This document shows, in pieces, positions 1 to 5,063 of a stretch of 5,294 nt of DNA. The stretch spans positions 1-5,294 of the forward strand of contig WFPU01000232.1 of NCBI GenBank assembly GCA_015487435.1, given 5' to 3'. Numbering within the stretch: position 1 is the first letter of the stretch; each line of letters starts with the position of its first letter. The stretch is from Sulfurimonas sp. (GTDB lineage: Bacteria; Campylobacterota; Campylobacteria; Campylobacterales; Sulfurimonadaceae). Below the pieces are notes generated by a model. It did no database searches and was not told the origin of the DNA. It saw nothing but the letters and a program-made list of their open reading frames with translations. A program made the position numbers and the translations under genes.

Positions 1-6
1 GCACTA

Positions 7-35
7 ATAGTTATTTATACTAACTAAATAACTAT
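7..35. repeat. Perfect 11-bp inverted repeat in the 5' leader
   Basis: Bases 7-17 (ATAGTTATTTA) are exactly reverse-complementary to bases 25-35, with a 7-base spacer. The arms are almost entirely A/T and no T-run follows on either strand, so this is not a textbook intrinsic terminator. It could be the end of an upstream transcript, an operator for the downstream operon, or chance in AT-rich DNA. The repeat is seen directly; its function is not known. Confidence 0.5.
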
Positions 36-91
36 ATATTAAGATTATATCACTAAAATTACATTATTATTTTAATATTAAAAGAGTTTTT

Positions 92-535
92 ATGTCGTAT
101 TCATGTCCAATTACATTTGAAAAGGTTGATTCAACAGTTTCAAGATTTAATTCATTTTTAGTGAGTATATTTTTAATCTATTATTTAGTTACTTTTAATG
201 AATATATTTTATATTTTTTATTTATAGATTTTATTATTCGTTCGTTTGCAAAAAAAGATTATTCACTATTGTTTCTTATTTCAAGAGCCTTAAAAAAAGG
301 TTTAGGATTTAAATCAAGACCTTATGATGGTGGTGCAAAAATGCTTGCTGGTTATTTTGGCATCTTATTTTTAGTACTGCTTATAATTGCTAATTTCTTA
401 TCTTTATCGTTATTTACATATGGTGTTGGTGCAATATTTTTAGGTTGTGCATTACTTGATGTATTCTTTAATTACTGTGTTGGCTGTAAAGTTTATTTTA
501 TTATTAAAAAAATATATCCTAATTTTATGACATAA
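92..535 (+). CDS. DUF4395 family integral membrane protein
   Basis: A 147-residue hydrophobic protein that matches what I know of the DUF4395 family. It has an N-terminal Cys-Pro (C5-P6) followed by a segment rich in V, N and R, about four membrane-spanning stretches (near residues 20-34, 36-50, 86-105 and 108-126), a central basic loop (residues 65-83, containing RPYDGGAK), and the C-terminal signature CVGCKVY at 129-135, where C129 and C132 form a CxxC pair. The family is of unknown function and about this length. The conserved cysteines suggest a redox or metal-related role at the membrane, which is inference. The ATG at 92 is preceded by AAAGAG at 81-86, a usable ribosome binding site. 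The next gene starts 22 bases downstream with no terminator between them, so it probably opens the operon. Confidence 0.8.
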   Translation: MSYSCPITFEKVDSTVSRFNSFLVSIFLIYYLVTFNEYILYFLFIDFIIRSFAKKDYSLLFLISRALKKGLGFKSRPYDGGAKMLAGYFGILFLVLLIIANFLSLSLFTYGVGAIFLGCALLDVFFNYCVGCKVYFIIKKIYPNFMT

Positions 536-557
536 AATTTAAGGTAAAAATATAAAT

Positions 558-878
558 ATGCAAATGATTGTAGACTCCTTTCGAGCAAAGGGAAAATTAT
601 TTAAAAAGATGCAAGAGGTTCTACCTCGTGAACTTGGCATTAGAAATAAGATTAAAATTTATAAAGCTACCGATACTACAGGATATTTTTGGGCAATTTT
701 TGCGATAAGTCAAAAATCTAGGCTTCTTATGAAAGATGTTCATAAATTTCAAGAGATATATGCAAAATTATGTGTTTTCTCAGAACATAACTATAAACAT
801 AAAATCCTTTTTCTAGATGCACCACTTTGCTCTAAAGCCAAAAAAGCATTTAAAGAGTGTGGTTGGAAAATTCAGTAA
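558..878 (+). CDS. Small basic conserved-looking protein of unknown function
   Basis: A 106-residue soluble protein rich in Lys, with no signal peptide or membrane segment. I do not recognise a named family with confidence. Visible features are an N-terminal basic helix (residues 1-24), a predicted strand with FWAIFAISQKSRLL (about 44-57), an amphipathic helix (58-75), and a C-terminal strand and helix containing LDAPLCSKAKKAF (about 86-98). The layout of a strand ending in a Ser/Lys-rich turn and a following helix recalls the DUF721/DciA family, but the match is weak and I do not assign it. AAGG at 541-544 precedes the ATG at 558 by 13 bases. A second in-frame ATG at 564 is a possible alternative start. 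Its TAA stop overlaps the coaX ATG by one base (TAATG), implying translational coupling with CoA synthesis or simple operon compaction. Confidence 0.7.
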   Translation: MQMIVDSFRAKGKLFKKMQEVLPRELGIRNKIKIYKATDTTGYFWAIFAISQKSRLLMKDVHKFQEIYAKLCVFSEHNYKHKILFLDAPLCSKAKKAFKECGWKIQ

Positions 879-1495
879 TGCTTTTATGTGATATTGGAAA
901 TACAACTTATAGTTTCTTAGATGGATACAAAAGTTATAAAGAAGATGTCAAGACATTTAATCCTAAAGACGTTAAACAAAATATATATTATATATGTGTA
1001 AACCAAGAAACTAAATCTAAGCTAGAAAAATTAGATAACTGGATAGACCTATCCTTAGAACTTAATTTAAACAATTACTATGATACTATGGGGATAGATC
1101 GTATTATGGCATGTGAGGCAGTTGAAAATTGTGTTGTGTTTGATGCTGGAACTGCTGTGACTGTTGATGTTGTTCGTGATGGAATTTTTCAAGGTGGATT
1201 TATTTACCCAGGTACAATAGCTATGAATAAAACCTATAAAAATATATCACCAGCACTATCTTATGAATTTAATTACAATCTTAATTTAGATATAATGCCA
1301 AAAAATTCTAAAGATGCTATAAGTTATGGATATTTAAAACTTCTTTTTAATGAAGTAATATCACATAATTTAGAGATAATATTAACTGGTGGCGATGCAG
1401 ATAAATTTGCAAAAATATTTCCACAAGCAAAGATAGAAAAAGAGCTAGTTTTTAACGGAATGAAAAAGATAATAAAAAAGGCTGATATATGCTAA
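878..1495 (+). CDS. coaX: Type III pantothenate kinase (CoaX)
   Basis: The enzyme phosphorylates pantothenate using ATP, the first committed step of coenzyme A synthesis, in the cytoplasm. Type III kinases belong to the ASKHA superfamily, generally need a monovalent cation, and are not feedback-inhibited by CoA. Diagnostic motifs are present in order: the phosphate-binding CDIGNT at residues 4-9 (D5), GIDR at 72-75 (D74, matching the catalytic aspartate), DAGTAVTVD at 89-97 (D89), QGGFIYPG at 105-112, and LTGGDA at 169-174. At 205 residues it is short for the family (about 240-260) and closer to the compact versions in Campylobacterota. I chose the ATG at 878 over an in-frame GTG at 857 because the family begins directly with the strand before DIGNT and because TAATG couples it to the previous stop. 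Its last 7 bases overlap hisG. Confidence 0.93.
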   Translation: MLLCDIGNTTYSFLDGYKSYKEDVKTFNPKDVKQNIYYICVNQETKSKLEKLDNWIDLSLELNLNNYYDTMGIDRIMACEAVENCVVFDAGTAVTVDVVRDGIFQGGFIYPGTIAMNKTYKNISPALSYEFNYNLNLDIMPKNSKDAISYGYLKLLFNEVISHNLEIILTGGDADKFAKIFPQAKIEKELVFNGMKKIIKKADIC

Positions 1496-2103
1496 CAGTT
1501 GCACTTCCAAAAGGTCGTATTGCAAAAGATACACTTGAGATATTTGGTAAAATTTTTGGTGATGAATTTAAGTTTGATGATAGAAAACTTATTTTAGAGA
1601 CACCAAATTTTACTTTTTTACTTGTAAGAAATCAAGATGTAGCAACTTATGTATACCATCAAGCAGCAGATATTGGTGTAGTTGGACTTGATACTTTAGA
1701 GGAACAAGGTCTTGATGTTGTTCGTTTGCTTGATTTGAAAAAAGGTGTATGTAAAGTAAGTATTGGGATGAAAAAAGGGGAAATATTTGACCTTAATAAA
1801 CCTGACTTAAAAGTTGCATCAAAAATGGTAAATATCACAAAAAGATACTTTGAAGAAAAAGCTGTAAGTGTTGAAATTATAAAATTATATGGTTCAATAG
1901 AGTTAGCCCCACTTATTGGTTTGGCTGATATGATTGTAGATGTTGTTGAGACTGGTGCTACAATGGAGCAAAATGGTCTTGAAGTTGTTGCTGATATTAT
2001 GACAAGTTCAACTTACCTGATAGCAAATAAAAATTCTTACATCTCTAAAAAAGATGAAGTATTAGATATATATGAAAAGATAAACAAAGTTATAAATGGA
2101 TAA
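1489..2103 (+). CDS. hisG: ATP phosphoribosyltransferase, short form catalytic subunit (HisG)
   Basis: HisG condenses ATP with PRPP to give phosphoribosyl-ATP, the first and committed step of histidine synthesis. The 204-residue protein starts with VALPKGRI (residues 4-11), carries GVVGLDTLEEQGLDVV (63-78), the hinge-region segment KLYGSIELAPLIGLAD (132-147), and the PRPP-binding loop VVETGATMEQNGL (152-164). The length shows it is the short form (HisGS), lacking the C-terminal ACT-like regulatory domain of the long form. In known cases HisGS needs HisZ, a histidyl-tRNA synthetase paralogue, for activity and histidine feedback; no hisZ is in this window. AAAAAGG at 1474-1480 lies 8 bases before the ATG, inside the end of coaX, and the two genes overlap by 7 bases. 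No other his gene is present, so hisG sits apart from a classical his operon here. Confidence 0.96.
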   Translation: MLTVALPKGRIAKDTLEIFGKIFGDEFKFDDRKLILETPNFTFLLVRNQDVATYVYHQAADIGVVGLDTLEEQGLDVVRLLDLKKGVCKVSIGMKKGEIFDLNKPDLKVASKMVNITKRYFEEKAVSVEIIKLYGSIELAPLIGLADMIVDVVETGATMEQNGLEVVADIMTSSTYLIANKNSYISKKDEVLDIYEKINKVING

Positions 2104-2108
2104 TTTTG
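2098..2108 (+). promoter_or_regulatory. Ribosome binding site and TTG start of the methyltransferase gene
   Basis: GGA at 2098-2100 lies 5 bases before TTG at 2106-2108. The GGA is inside the last codons of hisG. No in-frame ATG occurs before residue 69, which is past the SAM-binding loop, so TTG is the best start. Confidence 0.6.
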
Positions 2109-2816
2109 ACAAACTTAGATCTTTATGCAAAAGCTGAACATCTTTTAGGAATAGAAGAAGCTACTCAAGTACTCCACGATATATACAAATCACAACTCAA
2201 AAACTACAATATAAAAACACTACTAGATGTTGGTTGTGGTAATGGCTCTTTTATACAAGTACTCTCAAATAATGGTATAAAATGCAAAGGTATTGATCTT
2301 AGCCAAGTAATGGTTGGTGAGTGTATATCAAAAGGATTAGATGTTGAATGTATAGATATTGCAGATATAGATAATAAATATGATGCAATCGTTTGTATCT
2401 TTGATGTCTTAAACTTCATGGATAAAAATTCACTTTTGAAATTTTTAGATGCAATTTCAAATAGGTTAAAAGATGATGGAGTATTTATTGCAGATATAAA
2501 TACGCTGTACGGCTTTAGTGAGGTTGCAGATGGCACCATGAGTGTTGATACAGAAAATGAATTTTTGAGTATAGATGCAGAGTTTTTAAACAATGAACTT
2601 CACACAAAGCTTACTCTGTTTCAAAAAGAGGGAAATCAATATGCTAAATTTCAAGATACTATTATCCAATTTTTTCACAAGATTAAAATATTTAAAAATT
2701 TGGAAAACTTAAAACTAATAGACAATCGATCTTTTTCATTGTATGACGATGATGATAAAACATTACTGATTTTTAAAAAGGATACTACCCCAAAAAAATT
2801 AAATAACTTTATTTAA
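2106..2816 (+). CDS. Class I SAM-dependent methyltransferase of unknown substrate
   Basis: A 236-residue cytoplasmic protein with a Rossmann-type methyltransferase fold. Motif I LLDVGCGNGSF is at residues 39-49 and binds S-adenosylmethionine. The acidic end of strand 2 is GIDLS at 62-66 (D64, expected to hold the ribose hydroxyls). CIDIAD (82-87) supplies the adenine-contacting region, and YDAIVCIFDVLNF (92-104) is motif IV/strand 4. The C-terminal half (about 130-225) has alternating strands like the small-molecule methyltransferases related to UbiE/Tam, but substrate cannot be read from sequence. The C-terminus has a YDDDDK patch near 214-219. Translation starts at TTG, 2 bases after the hisG stop, so expression is probably coupled to hisG. 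Nothing links it directly to histidine or CoA metabolism, and its presence in the operon may reflect compaction only. Confidence 0.88.
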   Translation: MTNLDLYAKAEHLLGIEEATQVLHDIYKSQLKNYNIKTLLDVGCGNGSFIQVLSNNGIKCKGIDLSQVMVGECISKGLDVECIDIADIDNKYDAIVCIFDVLNFMDKNSLLKFLDAISNRLKDDGVFIADINTLYGFSEVADGTMSVDTENEFLSIDAEFLNNELHTKLTLFQKEGNQYAKFQDTIIQFFHKIKIFKNLENLKLIDNRSFSLYDDDDKTLLIFKKDTTPKKLNNFI

Positions 2817-2831
2817 TGTGGGAAAGTTAAA

Positions 2832-2863
2832 GAACTCAAACATATTGATTTTGCTTCGAGTTC
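2832..2863 (+). terminator. Imperfect stem-loop after the methyltransferase gene, possible weak terminator
   Basis: GAACTCAAA (2832-2840) can pair with TTCGAGTTC (2855-2863), giving eight pairs and one A·C mismatch around a 14-base loop. It starts 15 bases after the methyltransferase stop. Only a short TTTT (2871-2874) follows, 7 bases later, so intrinsic termination would be weak. It could instead be an RNA processing site or an operator overlapping the candidate efp promoter. Confidence 0.3.
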
Positions 2864-2872
2864 AATTAGATT
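2845..2872 (+). promoter_or_regulatory. Weak sigma-70-type promoter candidate for efp
   Basis: TTGATT (2845-2850) and TAGATT (2867-2872) are separated by 16 bases; each matches 4 of 6 consensus positions. Transcription would begin near 2879, giving a leader of roughly 54 bases before the efp ATG. In AT-rich DNA such matches arise often by chance, so confidence is low. Confidence 0.25.
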
Positions 2873-2885
2873 TTAGAGGTGCCCT

Positions 2886-2929
2886 TAAGCCTTATTTATG
2901 TAAAATAACAAAAAAAGTATTAAGGTTTG
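2886..2929 (+). promoter_or_regulatory. Leader stem that could cover the efp ribosome binding site
   Basis: TAAGCCTTA (2886-2894) can pair with TAAGGTTTG (2921-2929) in RNA: seven Watson-Crick pairs would be complete except that G2889·U2926 and U2886·G2929 are wobbles, for nine contiguous pairs in all, around a 26-base AT-rich loop. The 3' arm contains the AAGG Shine-Dalgarno sequence of efp. A competing pairing uses CCTTAA (2883-2888) with TTAAGG (2920-2925). The complementarity is seen; translational control is inference. Confidence 0.3.
2920..2925 (+). promoter_or_regulatory. Ribosome binding site of efp
   Basis: TTAAGG ends 7 bases before ATG at 2933, ideal spacing. An in-frame TTG at 2927 lies only one base after this site and cannot use it, which supports the ATG at 2933 as the start. 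Confidence 0.75.
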
Positions 2930-2932
2930 TTA

Positions 2933-3499
2933 ATGGCAACTATCTCAATGAGTGATATTAAAAAAAATGTTCGTCTAATTGTAGGCGAAGTTCCATATAA
3001 AATTGTAGAGTTTCAACATGTTAAACCAGGCAAGGGTGCAGCATTTGTTCGTATGAAGATGAAAAGTTTTTTAAATGGTAAAGTAGTTGAAAAAACTGTC
3101 CATGCCGGAGATAAGTTTGAAGTTCCAATTATTGATTATAAGACAATGCAATACCTTTACGATGATGGTGATATGTATCAGTTTATGGATAACGAGACTT
3201 ATGATCAATTAGGTCTTACTTATGAGCAGTGTGCTGATGCAGCAAAATGGTTAAAAGATGGAACAAATGTAGATATGATTTTCTTTAAAAACAAAGCTAT
3301 CTCAGTTCAACCTCCTGAAGTGATGGAATTAATTATCACAGATACTCCTCCAAATTTTAAAGGTGATACATCATCTGGAAGTAAAAAACCAGCTACATTA
3401 GAAACTGGTGCTGTTGTTCAAGTTCCATATCATGTACTTACAGATGATTTGATAAAAGTAAATACTGCAGATTGTGAATTTTTAGGAAAAGTTAAATAA
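2933..3499 (+). CDS. efp: Translation elongation factor P (EF-P)
   Basis: EF-P binds between the P and E sites of the ribosome and relieves stalling at consecutive prolines. The 188-residue protein has the normal three-domain length. The N-terminal KOW-like domain (about 2-64) carries the loop VKPGKGAAF at 30-38; K34 is at the position modified (beta-lysylated) by EpmA in many proteobacteria. The OB domain contains MYQFMDNETYDQ (about 75-86), a classic family signature. The C-terminal OB domain includes KGDTSSGSKKPATLETG (about 143-159). A start at ATG 2933 gives the usual MATI N-terminus. No modification enzyme of the EpmA, EpmB or EarP type is in the window, but an ATP-grasp ligase follows 28 bases downstream with no terminator between, so the two genes are probably co-transcribed. 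Confidence 0.98.
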   Translation: MATISMSDIKKNVRLIVGEVPYKIVEFQHVKPGKGAAFVRMKMKSFLNGKVVEKTVHAGDKFEVPIIDYKTMQYLYDDGDMYQFMDNETYDQLGLTYEQCADAAKWLKDGTNVDMIFFKNKAISVQPPEVMELIITDTPPNFKGDTSSGSKKPATLETGAVVQVPYHVLTDDLIKVNTADCEFLGKVK

Positions 3500-3527
3500 A
3501 AAAATTAAAATATGGAGAAAAAATAAT

Positions 3528-4943
3528 ATGGGATTAAGTAATAAACAACTACCTAAGATAGGATTTTTATATCTTGATTATGTATTGAGATTTTTTGATC
3601 ACTCAAATTTTAAAGGTTGGCCAAATAAAATAGAGACAGTAACATATCATTGGAAAAATGATAAAGCTAGATTTATAAAAGAGGTTAAACGCAAAAAGAT
3701 TGATGTTTTAATTGGTAATATTCCAGCTACTGCTTATGAAACATTTCGAGAAATTGAGAGAGAACTTCCAAATGTTAGATTTATCCCATCTATGGATACT
3801 CAATTTTCAAACAAATCTAAAGAAAATGTTACAAGGTTTGCTTGGAAATATAACCTTCCAATTCCAAAAACGTATATTTATTACAAGCATGATAATGCTG
3901 ATAAATTTTTAAAACAATGCAAATATCCAAAAATTATAAAAAAATCTTATGGTCCGTCAAATTATGGCGGATATTTTGTTCATAAGGTAGATAATTATAA
4001 AGAGGCAAGAGCATTGTATGATGATAAAAAATATCACCCACAATATTTTCAAGATTTTATTCCTATGGAGGCTGATATTCGTGTAATGCTAATTGGTCAT
4101 AAACCAGTTTGTGCATTTTGGAGACGAGCACCAGAGGGTGAGTGGTTAACTAACACTTCTCAGGGTGGAACCATGGATTATATGAATGTTCCAAAAAATG
4201 TTCTTGATTTAGCTGTAAAAGCATCCAAAGCTGCAAAGGCAGAATACTGGGCTGTTGATATTGCTTATGGTAAAGATGCAAAAGTGAGAATCTTAGAGTG
4301 CGCTACTGCTTTTGCGGCATTCCCATATATAAGAGATTGGATTGGTCAGTATATTATGTGGAGTTTAAGTGAGGGTAGATTTAAAAAACCTCATACTCCA
4401 ATGTTTAACTGGGAGGAATTAGGTAAACTAGATAGTTCAATCCTAAGAACCCTTAGACATATTCATTTTGGTAAATTTTCTCCAAGTTATGATGGCGAAT
4501 ACTTTTGTAAAAAGAAGAAAAGCTATGGTGGTAAAAAAGTTTATCTTCATGCACTAGATGATAAATACAAAATGTATGATATTAAGCGTAGAAAGATTGA
4601 AGAATGGCCAAGTGAGATTTATAATTATCAAGATAATCTTGCTTTAAAATCATCAAAACTAAAGAGATTAAAAGCTAAAAATATTCCAAATCCAACTGAT
4701 GACGAATCATCGCAGTCTAATTCTAATAATGTTAAAATTACAAAAGAAGAATTAACTGATTTTTTAATATCTGTTGATGGTATTGGTAAGAAAAAAGTTA
4801 AAAAAATAATAGATCATTTTGGCACTATCCAAGAGGTAATAGAGGTATTGCATCAAAATAGTAGTATTCTTACAGAAGTAAAAGGTATAACTAAAAAGCA
4901 TGCAGCTAAACTTGAAAAAGCTTTCAAAAAGCTTTTAAAATAG
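3528..4943 (+). CDS. RimK-like ATP-grasp ligase with C-terminal tandem helix-hairpin-helix domain
   Basis: A 471-residue cytoplasmic protein. Residues 9-115 look like a pre-ATP-grasp domain. The ATP-grasp core (about 116-265) shows the ATP lysine in PKIIKK (K138), a glycine-rich loop YGPSNYGG (141-148), the hinge QDFI (175-178), ADIRVML (182-188), FWRR (197-200), NTSQGG (209-214), a conserved-type D244, and E257 in ILECATAF. The family normally has Glu-x-Asn here; this protein has Glu-Cys-Ala, so the second metal ligand appears lost or moved. Residues 285-375 form a basic, aromatic segment I do not recognise. A Ser/Asn-rich linker (about 388-403) leads to a (HhH)2 module (411-470) with hairpins DGIGKK and KGITKK, like the UvrC C-terminus. 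RimK-like enzymes add amino acids to proteins or small molecules; the substrate here is unknown. GGAG at 3514-3517 precedes the ATG by 10 bases. Confidence 0.82.
   Translation: MGLSNKQLPKIGFLYLDYVLRFFDHSNFKGWPNKIETVTYHWKNDKARFIKEVKRKKIDVLIGNIPATAYETFREIERELPNVRFIPSMDTQFSNKSKENVTRFAWKYNLPIPKTYIYYKHDNADKFLKQCKYPKIIKKSYGPSNYGGYFVHKVDNYKEARALYDDKKYHPQYFQDFIPMEADIRVMLIGHKPVCAFWRRAPEGEWLTNTSQGGTMDYMNVPKNVLDLAVKASKAAKAEYWAVDIAYGKDAKVRILECATAFAAFPYIRDWIGQYIMWSLSEGRFKKPHTPMFNWEELGKLDSSILRTLRHIHFGKFSPSYDGEYFCKKKKSYGGKKVYLHALDDKYKMYDIKRRKIEEWPSEIYNYQDNLALKSSKLKRLKAKNIPNPTDDESSQSNSNNVKITKEELTDFLISVDGIGKKKVKKIIDHFGTIQEVIEVLHQNSSILTEVKGITKKHAAKLEKAFKKLLK
4916..4936 (+). repeat. Perfect 9-bp hairpin at the 3' end of the ATP-grasp gene
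   Basis: AAAAGCTTT (4916-4924) and AAAGCTTTT (4928-4936) are exact reverse complements around a 3-base loop (CAA), within the last codons. The sequence also encodes the Lys/Leu-rich final helix (KAFKKLLK), so codon content may explain it. It may help protect or terminate the transcript together with the T-rich stretch just downstream. Confidence 0.45.
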
Positions 4944-4959
4944 AGATTTTAATCTTTTT
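4944..4959 (+). terminator. Weak terminator candidate after the ATP-grasp gene
   Basis: Directly after the TAG stop, AGAT (4944-4947) can pair with ATCT (4952-4955) around a TTTA loop, followed by TTTT to 4959. The stem has only four pairs, so alone it is weak; with the 9-bp hairpin at 4916-4936 it is the most plausible transcript end before the cytochrome gene. Confidence 0.3.
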
Positions 4960-4995
4960 GATGTTATAAATGCAGGATGCAAAGTGATAAAAATT

Positions 4996-5030
4996 CATAA
5001 ATATTAAGATTTATATTAGAAATATTTATG
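4996..5030. repeat. Perfect 10-bp inverted repeat upstream of the cytochrome gene
   Basis: CATAAATATT (4996-5005) is exactly reverse-complementary to AATATTTATG (5021-5030), with a 15-base spacer, so the arm centres are 25 bases apart (between two and three helical turns). It ends 33 bases before the cytochrome ATG and just upstream of a TATAAT. This position suits an operator, but the arms are 90% A/T and chance is possible. Confidence 0.45.
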
Positions 5031-5039
5031 TATCATATT

Positions 5040-5045
5040 TATAAT
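5040..5045 (+). promoter_or_regulatory. Candidate -10 element for the cytochrome gene
   Basis: A consensus TATAAT lies at 5040-5045, giving a predicted start near 5052 and a short leader of about 12 bases. No recognisable -35 is present, which is common in Campylobacterota sigma-70 promoters. A second TATAAT at 5049-5054 is too near the ATG to leave room for the ribosome binding site. Confidence 0.35.
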
Positions 5046-5063
5046 TAATATAATGGAAATCAG

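Noticed and set aside
857..877. GTG at 857 as the start of coaX
   Set aside because: It adds seven residues ahead of the family's normal N-terminus and overlaps the previous gene by 22 bases, while the ATG at 878 gives the expected start and a TAATG junction.
2204..2593. Open reading frame of 129 codons on the minus strand
   Set aside because: It lies wholly inside the methyltransferase gene, whose SAM-binding motifs are clear. The antisense protein is Ser/Ile/Phe-rich with no recognisable domain and no ribosome binding site, typical of a shadow frame.
2927..2932. TTG at 2927 as the start of efp
   Set aside because: The Shine-Dalgarno sequence ends at 2925, leaving no spacing for this codon. 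The ATG at 2933 has ideal spacing and yields the usual EF-P N-terminus.
3712..3912. Open reading frame of 66 codons on the plus strand in another frame
   Set aside because: It is contained in the ATP-grasp gene and shows no motif; the host frame has clear domain content across the same stretch.
4964..4985. Short direct repeat ATGCA near 4969-4980, considered as a binding site or attachment site
   Set aside because: Only two five-base copies, no flanking mobile element or integrase, and no match to a known site. Chance is sufficient.
5049..5054. Second TATAAT upstream of the cytochrome gene as a promoter
   Set aside because: A start about 7 bases downstream would fall at or beyond the ribosome binding site, leaving almost no leader. 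The TATAAT at 5040 is more plausible.
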